Position numbers and translations under genes: made by a program. 64,000 bases of DNA from Anabaena sp. PCC 7108 (GTDB lineage: Bacteria; Cyanobacteriota; Cyanobacteriia; Cyanobacteriales; Nostocaceae), in NCBI RefSeq assembly GCF_000332135.1, contig NZ_KB235896.1, forward strand, positions 2,677,403 to 2,741,402, read 5' to 3'. The number at the start of each line of letters is the position of its first letter. The stretch's first letter is position 1. Below are positions 56,246-63,281 of this stretch, one piece after another. The notes under the pieces are model-generated. The model did not search any database. It was not told the DNA's origin and saw only the letters and a list, made by a program, of their open reading frames with translations.

Positions 56246-57571
56246 TTAACTGATAACGAGATTGCCAAAGCCTTTTTTAACTTCCCTCTCTTTCACACTA
56301 GATATAACTTGTTCCGTGTTCATTGAAGCAGTCAAAGACATTTGCATAGTTTGCATAGTCAAGTTAATTGTGGCCTCAAGTTGTGGTGCTAATTCCTTGT
56401 TAACCATTGGTAACAAATTTTGGGAAAGCGATCGCTTAAATTCTCGCAATGCTTCAGCCTGCATTTTAGCTACTACTTTCTTTTTCCATAATTCTGGGTT
56501 GTCCTGAAATTGTGCGCGGCGGGAATCGTAAAACTCACCCAACTTTTGACCAATTTCATTTTGAGGACGAGCGCGAACTGGTGCGATCGCATCCAAAACC
56601 CACAGAAACAACTGAGTACGACACAATTTAGAACCCGCCCCAGTATTCATAGTTTCCCTGTCACCGCTGGAATATTCATCTTTAGCCATACCCAGCCTAC
56701 GTTTAAACCTTCCCAACGACTCAAACTTTGTAATCGGGTAAACTTGGCTAATCAGCAGCGCCTGTGGTCTAGTCCCAATTCCGAACATAGTCATAACCTT
56801 ACGGTAGGGGATAAACTCAGGAGCTTCCAGAACTTCCAGAATTTCTGATTTAATTTCTACTTCCCATTCCTCCAAATCACACAGCAAGTTAGACAGACGG
56901 CGAGTGAAAGTAGAAGTCTCTACCCCATATTTGGGAGCAATAGACTTTTTGTAAAGATTGTCGTAGTAACTATTTTTTCTAGCTTTACGCTCACGACCTG
57001 CTAACCATGCCCAAAGCGGTGGTAAGTCATCCCCTCTAGCCGGTGACTGCTTCAAAGCAGCTTCTGGAAACTCACGAGCTAATTGTTGTCTGGACCGATT
57101 GATCACAGGGGACCCAATGCGGTTAAGTGATTGCAGTTGTAACCAAAGTGTCCGTAACCGCGATACTTTGCCAGCTTCAAACTGAAGGAAAAAATCATCC
57201 TCCTCCCAGTGAGCTAGAGCGTAAGCTGCAAGTGCCAAAGCATCAGCTTGGTCATTTTTATCAGGTAATTTGTGTTGTTTGCGGTAATGCACAGCTTCTT
57301 GGTGTCCAACCCACAAAACCTTAATTCCTTCACTTTCACAAATGTGCGCCCAAATCCAGGAATAATGCACACCTGTAGGTTCCATAACAACAGCATCAGG
57401 TTTGAGCATCAATAACTTTTCGACCCCATCAAAATTAGCTTTAAAAGTTAAAGGGTCATCATCTTTAGAACGTTTGTTATCTCGAAAATGTGTTCTAAAG
57501 TTTTTAGGGATTGATGTTAATTCCCAAGCAACAACACTGTTTTTACAAACATCTAAACCGATTATTTTCAT
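56246..57571 (-). CDS. IS110-family transposase
   Basis: 441 residues from the ATG at 57571 (the frame extends to 57610 without a better start). DEDD N-terminal domain: IGLDVCKNSVVAWEL (first Asp), VVMEPTGVHYSWIWAH, and KNDQADALALAAYAL (the DQADA box). The transposase_20-type C-terminal domain has MTMFGIGTRPQALLISQVYP and FKRRLGMAKDEYSSGDRE, with the Ser nucleophile region. IS110 elements use a bridge RNA encoded beside the transposase; here the 57572-57854 spacer is rich in hairpins. Longer than many IS110 transposases (about 330-420). Confidence 0.85.
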   Translation of the reverse strand: MKIIGLDVCKNSVVAWELTSIPKNFRTHFRDNKRSKDDDPLTFKANFDGVEKLLMLKPDAVVMEPTGVHYSWIWAHICESEGIKVLWVGHQEAVHYRKQHKLPDKNDQADALALAAYALAHWEEDDFFLQFEAGKVSRLRTLWLQLQSLNRIGSPVINRSRQQLAREFPEAALKQSPARGDDLPPLWAWLAGRERKARKNSYYDNLYKKSIAPKYGVETSTFTRRLSNLLCDLEEWEVEIKSEILEVLEAPEFIPYRKVMTMFGIGTRPQALLISQVYPITKFESLGRFKRRLGMAKDEYSSGDRETMNTGAGSKLCRTQLFLWVLDAIAPVRARPQNEIGQKLGEFYDSRRAQFQDNPELWKKKVVAKMQAEALREFKRSLSQNLLPMVNKELAPQLEATINLTMQTMQMSLTASMNTEQVISSVKEREVKKGFGNLVIS

Positions 57572-57854
57572 TAAGTTTTCAAGGTACAGATTGGGTTTAC
57601 TTCCGCACAAATTCCCGTGTATAATAGTTCACGAATCACCCAAAATTCACATCAATTCACTTTTAAAACTTACACAGGTGGAAACATTAACAGTAGATGA
57701 GTTCATGAAAAGGCTAAACCGTTGGTCACTTCCCGGTAAAAACTCATAACTACTGTTGTTGTCTCCGCTCCATTACTGGAGGCGAATTGAGTTGCGCGAC
57801 CCAATCCGCGACACACCAGGGGGTGTGTTTCGGCTGCTGGGTAAGCAGCCATCA
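57572..57854. ncRNA. Hairpin-rich non-coding stretch beside IS110 (candidate bridge RNA)
   Basis: Between the transposase start and the next gene there are at least four hairpins in series: CTCCA-TTAC-TGGAG (57768-57781), CGCG-ACCCAATC-CGCG (about 57795), ACACACC-AGGG-GGTGTGT (57811-57828) and GGCTGC-TGGGTAA-GCAGCC (57832-57850). A TATAAT box lies near 57620. This is the position expected for an IS110 bridge RNA; the element boundaries are not visible to me. Confidence 0.4.
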
Positions 57855-58124
57855 TCAGGCGGTTTTCGATTTATGGAAGTTGATCACAACTGCCTTGGCT
57901 TTATTTTGTCTACCTATGTAGTATTGGCAGATAAACTCATCAATAGATTCTGGTGTTTGTCGCGCCATTCGTATTTCTGCTTGCTCTACAAGAAAATTTA
58001 AACATTGATCAGGAGATCGTCCAGAAGTTTTAGAGAAAATCTCAACCGCCACGCCAAGAGTTAGGGAATTAAGGATGAAATCACGCTTGCTTAGTAGAAA
58101 TTCATCTTGTGATTGTTTGGTCAT
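57855..58124 (-). CDS. Small hypothetical protein of the mobile region, 89 aa
   Basis: Likely start ATG 58124 (MTKQSQDEFL); a longer TTG start at 58139 overlaps more. Residues include ILNSLTLGVAVEIFSKTSGR and FHKSKTA at the end. No known domain. It overlaps the end of the 58102-58419 gene by 23 bases, so it is the last gene of a minus-strand run of short coupled genes beginning at about 58866. Confidence 0.6.
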   Translation of the reverse strand: MTKQSQDEFLLSKRDFILNSLTLGVAVEIFSKTSGRSPDQCLNFLVEQAEIRMARQTPESIDEFICQYYIGRQNKAKAVVINFHKSKTA

Positions 58125-58419
58125 TTTTTTTGGTGTCAACTACTAAAACTGCTTGAAATTCTTTGTTATCCTGGTTTTGCCATGACCGAGAAATCAAATC
58201 TTCTACTATTGCAGAAACTCTATCATCAGGCAGACTGTTAATGTATTCAATGATTGGTATCCCGAAAAATGCAGCCATATCATCAGCTGAAACGTCACAT
58301 TTTTGAGATAGAAATTCTGCCATTTGAGAAGTTGTGGCTGTGTTGACCATAAGTGTTCGCTTATGAATCAAAACATAGTCGTCATCGTAAGGAAGAAGTG
58401 ATTTTTGATTGTTGTTCAT
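58102..58419 (-). CDS. Small hypothetical protein of the mobile region, 105 aa
   Basis: Start ATG 58419 (MNNNQKSLLPYDDDYVLIHK), 4 bases after the preceding gene's stop; a longer frame reaches 58443. TATTSQMAEFLSQKCDVSAD has a helix-turn-helix-like look but no firm family. Part of the coupled minus-strand run 57855-58866. Confidence 0.6.
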   Translation of the reverse strand: MNNNQKSLLPYDDDYVLIHKRTLMVNTATTSQMAEFLSQKCDVSADDMAAFFGIPIIEYINSLPDDRVSAIVEDLISRSWQNQDNKEFQAVLVVDTKKNDQTITR

Positions 58420-58423
58420 GGTT

Positions 58424-58711
58424 TCAGAGTGGATTTCCTTCAAATGTTTCTTCCTGCACGTTATCTTTGTTGAGTAGTTGGCGCTCTTCGGTCTTGAGGC
58501 TGCGTAGCATGGAACGCAGAGACATAATTTCTTCTCGAATCGCTACTGATTGATCCTCTCTAATTTTGCGCTCAACTGTTTCCATTAGTACAGAACATTC
58601 TTCTTCTGCAAGCTCTAGACATCCATCAACTTCTATGGACATTTCTAGGTGTTTACTTTCGTAGTTACCTAAATTCAAAATTCGTTTGTAAGATATAGTT
58701 TTAACTTTCAT
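58424..58711 (-). CDS. Small hypothetical protein of the mobile region, 95 aa
   Basis: KVKTISYKRILNLGNYESKH is a recognisable conserved start of small phage/plasmid proteins in cyanobacteria. The rest is an acidic coiled coil (VLMETVERKIREDQSVAIRE). It overlaps the 58708 gene by 4 bases (ATGA), and its own end is 4 bases from the next. Function unknown. Confidence 0.65.
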   Translation of the reverse strand: MKVKTISYKRILNLGNYESKHLEMSIEVDGCLELAEEECSVLMETVERKIREDQSVAIREEIMSLRSMLRSLKTEERQLLNKDNVQEETFEGNPL

Positions 58712-58866
58712 AGGTCAAATACCACCTGATATTGATGAATGCTGCTGTTTACTAGAAGCTTGGCGTATTGTTCCGCGTCGCTTCGTTTTTTAAATCTTGT
58801 CATCAGGAAATTGTTTGCGCCGTCTACACGAAATACAGCCCAAGGGGTAGCTTGTTTATAGCTCAT
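58708..58866 (-). CDS. Small hypothetical protein of the mobile region, 52 aa
   Basis: ATG 58866 (MSYKQATPWAVFRVDGANN), with a GTG at 58908 as longer alternative. The C-terminal FKKRSDAEQYAKLL resembles the small DNA-associated/arm domain of mobile-element proteins, but the family is not certain. First gene of the coupled minus-strand run. Upstream, 58867-59083 holds no gene. Confidence 0.55.
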   Translation of the reverse strand: MSYKQATPWAVFRVDGANNFLMTRFKKRSDAEQYAKLLVNSSIHQYQVVFDL

Positions 58867-59083
58867 GGTTTTAAATTGTGTAATGCAAGAAAAGCCAGCA
58901 TTAACCACCAGTTAACACTGGCTGTCAGAAGCGTATAAATCCAATGAAAATATTTCCCAGTGGGAGAACCGGGTTGGTTTACATTCACTCAAAATGATTA
59001 GCGTCTATGGTTTACCTCCTAACTTTTTAAATTTGGTAATTGGTAATTATTTAGTCATTAATTGGGAACACATCAAGAATTAG

Positions 59084-59257
59084 TTACTCGTCATCTTCAT
59101 CAGATTCATCAGGTTCTATGACTAAAATCGCGTTACCACCGACTTCTTTAACTTTGGTTATTTGGCAAGAAATACCATCGGTGTCTTCTACTTGAATAGT
59201 TGCGCCATTGCCAAAGCTTTCAAGTTTTAGTTTTAGTTCTTGAACTGTTAATGTCAT
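59084..59257 (-). CDS. Small acidic protein, 57 aa
   Basis: ATG 59257, TAA at 59084, with AAGGTG about 6 bases before the start. It begins MTLTVQELKLKLESFGNGAT and ends in an Asp/Glu-rich tail (EPDESDEDDE). Probably a small regulatory or inhibitor-type protein of the mobile element, but no family is recognised. Confidence 0.6.
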   Translation of the reverse strand: MTLTVQELKLKLESFGNGATIQVEDTDGISCQITKVKEVGGNAILVIEPDESDEDDE

Positions 59258-59290
59258 GGTTCACCTTGGTTAGTTGTTATGTGGAAATTT

Positions 59291-59387
59291 GGGAGGTGGC
59301 AGGGGTTGAACCTGCATTTAATCCGGTATTTGGAGATTGCCATTTGGCTTCTCTGTGCCGGGCGTTTACCAATTTCGCCACACCTCC
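59291..59387 (-). tRNA. tRNA-Leu-like gene with abnormal anticodon region
   Basis: The outer fold is canonical: acceptor GGAGGTG/CACCTCC (7 bp), TG at positions 8-9, D-arm GCG-AAATTGGTAAA-CGC as in tRNA-Leu, T-arm GCAGG-TTCAACC-CCTGC. But 46 bases lie between the D- and T-arms, with no 5-bp anticodon stem around a 7-base loop with U33. Instead CCGG pairs with CCGG around 31 bases containing GAGA-A-GCC-AAAT-GGC-AA-TCTC. It is either a decayed or decoy tRNA, or one with an insertion. Confidence 0.6.
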
Positions 59388-59477
59388 CATGTGGTTTATT
59401 GCAGAGATGAGGGAAAGTCCCCAAATCAATGGGGACAACAAACGTGCATCATCTATCAGTTAAGTTAGGGTGTTTCC

Positions 59478-59560
59478 GTGCGGACACTCGCAGTCACTAT
59501 GCACGGGTGCTTGCTCCAGGTGGTAATCCCCGGTGTGGGGTGGGAGCGTCCAAAATTGAT
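59478..59560 (+). ncRNA. Structured GC-rich segment, possible small RNA
   Basis: In an AT-rich gap: CCGTGC ... GCACGG, an inner GTGT ... ACAC, then GCTCC ... GGGAGC enclosing CCCC-GGTG-TGGGG. Several nested stems and no convincing protein frame. It lies between the tRNA-like gene and the XRE regulator. Confidence 0.3.
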
Positions 59561-59729
59561 TACACAATTCTGGAAAAAATGAGAGACTTTGGACAACTAG
59601 CCAATTTGTAACTATTTACCGAGTCATCGACTTGGCTGGTTTCTTGTTGTCTTTCAAGCTTCATTATGATGCATCACTTTGGAAATGTCAATCATTCTGA
59701 GTCATCATTCTGAAGGTTTATGGGTTATC

Positions 59730-59981
59730 ATGGGAAAAAGTAAAAACAAACAGGAGAGTGATTCACCCTTGGACGCTCTTAGAATCGAACGCACAAGCCT
59801 GACTCAAGATGAATTTGCTATGAAGTGTGGCATACCCCGTGCCACTTACTACCGATGGATTTCCGGAAAAACTGAGGCGCGTCTCACTATCCCCCAAGTG
59901 AAAAGCCTATGCCGTGAACTAAGGATCGGACTTGATGAACTACCCAATGATTTTGGTTCTCCAAACTCACCTCACGACTAA
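59730..59981 (+). CDS. XRE-family helix-turn-helix regulator
   Basis: 83 residues from ATG 59730 (the frame opens at a TTG 59679). A clear Cro/C1-type HTH: RIERTSLTQDEFAMKCGIPR and ATYYRWISGKTEARLTIPQV. Basic N-terminus. Likely the control gene of the mobile element, placed between the minus-strand run of small genes and the plus-strand genes that follow. Confidence 0.85.
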   Translation: MGKSKNKQESDSPLDALRIERTSLTQDEFAMKCGIPRATYYRWISGKTEARLTIPQVKSLCRELRIGLDELPNDFGSPNSPHD

Positions 59982-60054
59982 ATAACTAATTAAATCCATT
60001 CAGCATCCCAACCACCTATTTACTGGGTGGTCACAGATTCTTGCATTCAAAATT

Positions 60055-60720
60055 ATGAACTGGACAAAAGCACACGATGAATTTTGCCTTGAGAACTCAA
60101 TACCACCAGCCGCCAAACTACTGTGGCAGTGGCTGGTTTCAATAGGTAAACAAGAAGAAGAATTAGAACCCGAACTGAAGAAAGAATTTAACCTTTGGGT
60201 GGAGAAACATCGGGGTAAAGGTTTTCACGTCAACACCATTAAAAATGCCCTCTCTCGTTTAGTTGACTGTGGAGTAGTACAGATATTAAAACAGTGGTCA
60301 TGGCACGAAGTAAGAATAATTACATTCCCTCTAGATTTTTTTAAGGTGAAAAAAAATTCACAAAACCGTCACTCAATTGACAAAAGACAGCCCTCAAACG
60401 ATATATCTACCGAAAAGGGGGAATGCAGCAGCAGCAATAACTCTATTAGCGAAGAAGATATCCTTGAACACGAGCAGGTACTGACAGAATGCGAAAAAGT
60501 TGGTATCGTGTTTAACCCAATTCAATCACCAGAGATTTTAAAGTATTCCCTTGAAGATGTGAAATTAGCGATCGCACTTTTCTTTAAACGTGGCGGCCAT
60601 GAAAAAATCAAAAATCCCCAAGGGTGGCTACTTCAGTGCTTGCGTAGGTGCTGGTATGAACAAGCCCAAAATTGGAGTTTTACAGATTTGTTATCGGCAT
60701 TAGGCGAAATGCTTCGTTAA
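60055..60720 (+). CDS. Hypothetical protein, winged-helix-like (mobile element), 221 aa
   Basis: N-terminal half has wHTH-like spacing (PPAAKLLWQWLVSIGKQEEE, FHVNTIKNALSRLVDCGVVQ). C-terminal half has EEDILEHEQVLTECEK and NPQGWLLQCLRRCWYE, which recall plasmid/phage replication-accessory proteins. No catalytic motif. The next gene starts about 30 bases on, so the pair is likely co-transcribed. Confidence 0.6.
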   Translation: MNWTKAHDEFCLENSIPPAAKLLWQWLVSIGKQEEELEPELKKEFNLWVEKHRGKGFHVNTIKNALSRLVDCGVVQILKQWSWHEVRIITFPLDFFKVKKNSQNRHSIDKRQPSNDISTEKGECSSSNNSISEEDILEHEQVLTECEKVGIVFNPIQSPEILKYSLEDVKLAIALFFKRGGHEKIKNPQGWLLQCLRRCWYEQAQNWSFTDLLSALGEMLR

Positions 60721-60752
60721 GCTACAGACAAATTACCAAGTGTTTACCAACC

Positions 60753-61292
60753 ATGAATACTTTATTTAATCTGGCAGATTACAACACAGTCACGCCGGTG
60801 CGTGATCCTTATTGGGATGAAATTGTTTTAGACAGTTCTGGAAGCTGTGACGACAACGGACAAATTACACTTTTTTACGACGATTCACAGGAGCCACCAG
60901 ACCCTGACGATTATCCAAGTCTGGAGTCCTACGAATATGCTTTTGAAAAGTGGCAGTTAAATTCTCCAGAAGTAAATATTAATCAAATGAGTGTTCTGGA
61001 AGATGAAGTAATCAGCATTCCAGCGCTTCCAGAACACAAGAAATCCCAGTGGACAGAAGAGTATTCGGTCACGCGCTGCGGGGGGAGATATTGGTATTTT
61101 CGGTACTGCTGGTATAACCGTACTACTAGAAGAATTAGCCATATTCATATTCCAGGGGGTAATTCTGAAAGTGCGATCGCAATTGAGAGGAAGGAGATGA
61201 TTGAGAGAGCGATCGCACTTGGGAAAGGTCCGATGGAGATTCAAAACTTTATTAGGGGCGGTTTTGGAATGAATGGTTACAGGCTTATCTAA
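60753..61292 (+). CDS. Hypothetical mobile-element protein, 179 aa
   Basis: ATG 60753 (MNTLFNLADYN) is preferred over the longer frame from 60672, which overlaps the previous gene. An acidic first half (SQEPPDPDDYPSLESYEYAF) is followed by GGRYWYFRYCWYNRTTRRIS, then HIHIPGGNSESA, a pattern I associate with small cyanobacterial proteins near integrases. Function unknown. Confidence 0.6.
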   Translation: MNTLFNLADYNTVTPVRDPYWDEIVLDSSGSCDDNGQITLFYDDSQEPPDPDDYPSLESYEYAFEKWQLNSPEVNINQMSVLEDEVISIPALPEHKKSQWTEEYSVTRCGGRYWYFRYCWYNRTTRRISHIHIPGGNSESAIAIERKEMIERAIALGKGPMEIQNFIRGGFGMNGYRLI

Positions 61293-61376
61293 AAAAATAA
61301 CTCCTCTTACTCGCAAAGAGAAGTTAGTTTCACACCATCTTGCAATTAATCTGGTTGGGGTTGCAGCACAAATATA

Positions 61377-61940
61377 TCATAATCCTGCTACGGCTTTTAT
61401 AACTTGCTCAGGGGAAGTTTGAATATATCGCTGTAAATTTTGTAAACTTTCATGTCCGGTAATTTTTTGAATTACAGCTAGAGCAGTTCCGTTGTTAGAA
61501 AGATTGGTGGTGGCAGTCCGACGGAAACTGTGAGAACTGTAACCAAGTCCCGATAACCCAGCTTGTTTAATTGCTCTCCTAAGTGCATCATCAGCTGACT
61601 GAAACTGTAAATGGCCATTTACACCTGGAAATAAAAAACCAGCACCAGGGGCTTGACTCAACCAATAATATTTTAAATACTCCCTCAACTTTGGACTTGT
61701 GGGAACTTGGCGCGTTTCTCTAGTTTTAGTGGTACGTCGCTGATACGTAATTGAGTCCATCGGTTTACCGTCGTTGTAAACGTCTGATGTTTGCAACTTC
61801 AAAACTTCACCCATCCGAGCAGCGGTCAAGTAAGCAAGGCGAAAAATCATCTTGTGATTTTCACCAACTGTTTTTTCTATTAACTTGTCAAAGTCGTTTT
61901 GAGAAAAAATAGAAGCTTGACCGCAGCGGTTTACTTTCAT
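61377..61940 (-). CDS. Tyrosine recombinase, catalytic domain only
   Basis: 187 residues. All catalytic boxes are present: TAARMGEVLKL (Arg I), RRTTKTRETRQVPTS (the beta-hairpin Lys region), SSHSFRRTATTNL (HxxR) and GHESLQNLQRYIQ (His and Tyr nucleophile). The core-binding N-terminal domain of normal integrases (about 300-400 aa) is missing, so it is unusually short. It probably excises or integrates the surrounding element. C-terminal boxes resemble the fragment at 2892-3311. Confidence 0.85.
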   Translation of the reverse strand: MKVNRCGQASIFSQNDFDKLIEKTVGENHKMIFRLAYLTAARMGEVLKLQTSDVYNDGKPMDSITYQRRTTKTRETRQVPTSPKLREYLKYYWLSQAPGAGFLFPGVNGHLQFQSADDALRRAIKQAGLSGLGYSSHSFRRTATTNLSNNGTALAVIQKITGHESLQNLQRYIQTSPEQVIKAVAGL

Positions 61941-62136
61941 TTACCAGTTCCACTTAATAAAACAACAAAACTTGTATATTTGACTTTTTAGTATTAGCTA
62001 TCAATAGCCATATTGTAGTTATAGCAAGCTTCTACGTCAATTATGACTTACACATCTTTTACCTAAAAGATGTATATTTGCAATTTAAATAATTTAGTTT
62101 ATAAATATTTCAATGATTATTAATAATTAACTAAAA

Positions 62137-62466
62137 ATGTCTGAGCCAACAATTACAGGTGTTTTTGGAGCCGGTGCTTCACAGACTGAGACAACCATAA
62201 CGATCGCAAAAGCCGACCTTCCCGGACTAACAGCATCGGCATCGAATACGGCTGAAAGTCTGTTAGCAGGAATTATTCTTAAAGCAAAATCATCTCTAAC
62301 GAAAGCTGCTTTTGACGCAGATGTAGACCAAAGCCTCTACATAGAAAATGGCTATGCCAGCTTTACAGTTCGGGGTGAGGCTAATGATTCCTATAGAGTC
62401 GATCAACTTAGCATCAATTTTGCCAAGCTGGATAGTGGTGCAACACTTGATCCAGATGACTACTAA
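62137..62466 (+). CDS. Unknown protein, 109 aa (coupled cassette gene 1)
   Basis: Begins MSEPTITGVFGAGASQTETT. A beta-rich, Ala/Thr/Asp-rich soluble protein without signal peptide (TITIAKADLPGL, FTVRGEANDSYRVDQLSINF). It shares TAATG with the next start. It looks like a small structural protein, but no family is recognised. A promoter-sized 196-base gap separates it from the recombinase on the other strand. Confidence 0.65.
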   Translation: MSEPTITGVFGAGASQTETTITIAKADLPGLTASASNTAESLLAGIILKAKSSLTKAAFDADVDQSLYIENGYASFTVRGEANDSYRVDQLSINFAKLDSGATLDPDDY

Positions 62467-63281
62467 TGAGTTATTGTCAGGCGGGTGAAACCGCCCGCGT
62501 TACATTTCCGGATGATTCGACTGGAAACTTTGATGGACCAATAGATATCGATTGCCAAGACGGACTTTTGCTTCCTGAAAGGATAAACGTAGATATATAC
62601 CTTTACTATAAATTCCGAACTTTCTACGGGACTCAAAATCCTAAACAGTTTTATGATACAGAGCGAAGTACACAAACTTCTTCCTACGCTGGATATAGTG
62701 CCTACACGCCGGTCTTGGGAAGCAGATTCCGTTCCGAGGGGGAAAGTACGGTTTTTGAAATACTTTACTTTGCTACATCTCAAGCTACTCAGCCTACATG
62801 GTTTCCTTACGCTTCGGTAAGTTCCAGTTACCAGCAGTTTTTGAGTTGCAATATCACGGCAATTAAAAAAAAATATCCCCCAGATAAGACTTTGGTTATT
62901 CAATATGCAGAGCTTTTGGAAAATGGTAAGTTGGGCAGTAGTCGCTGGATTTTAACTATCCCTCACTACAACAAGCCTAAAGAGTTTAAATTAAAAATGC
63001 CTGATTACAGTAAAGGTGATTATGAGGCAATTAAAGAGTTAAATGACAATTCAAAAATTATTGTTAATGCGGCTTCTGAAACGGAATGCATAAAAGTTAT
63101 CAATGCTTGCCTTCAACACGTTCCTGAAAAATATACACTTGGCAGCAAACCACCAAAAGTCGGTAAGCGTGAAAAAGTCTATAAAAAGTGTAAAGTCACG
63201 GCAGTTAGATCACACTTCTTTTTAACAGGACAGAAAGATTTAATTCCTACTTGGAGCAAAAGCTTGAGGGAGGATAAATGA
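62466..63281 (+). CDS. Unknown protein, 271 aa (coupled cassette gene 2)
   Basis: Starts at an ATG overlapping the stop of gene 1 by one base (TAATG), and ends overlapping gene 3 by 4 bases (ATGA). MSYCQAGETARVTFPDDSTG, then YLYYKFRTFYGTQNPKQFYD, tyrosine-rich and beta-rich, with a basic C-terminus (VGKREKVYKKCKVTAVRSHF). Not recognised; no catalytic motif visible. Confidence 0.65.
   Translation: MSYCQAGETARVTFPDDSTGNFDGPIDIDCQDGLLLPERINVDIYLYYKFRTFYGTQNPKQFYDTERSTQTSSYAGYSAYTPVLGSRFRSEGESTVFEILYFATSQATQPTWFPYASVSSSYQQFLSCNITAIKKKYPPDKTLVIQYAELLENGKLGSSRWILTIPHYNKPKEFKLKMPDYSKGDYEAIKELNDNSKIIVNAASETECIKVINACLQHVPEKYTLGSKPPKVGKREKVYKKCKVTAVRSHFFLTGQKDLIPTWSKSLREDK

Noticed and set aside
57402-57749. 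115-aa plus-strand ORF overlapping the transposase start
   Set aside because: Mostly antisense to the transposase. Its last 23 codons (from a GTG after a TATAAT box) look protein-like but are too short to call.
59291-59387. Group I intron within tRNA-Leu
   Set aside because: The insertion is only about 25-30 bases, far too short, and no intron core is visible.
59429-59611. 60-aa plus-strand ORF between the tRNA-like gene and XRE regulator
   Set aside because: Overlaps the structured GC-rich segment, poor start context and no protein pattern; left uncalled.
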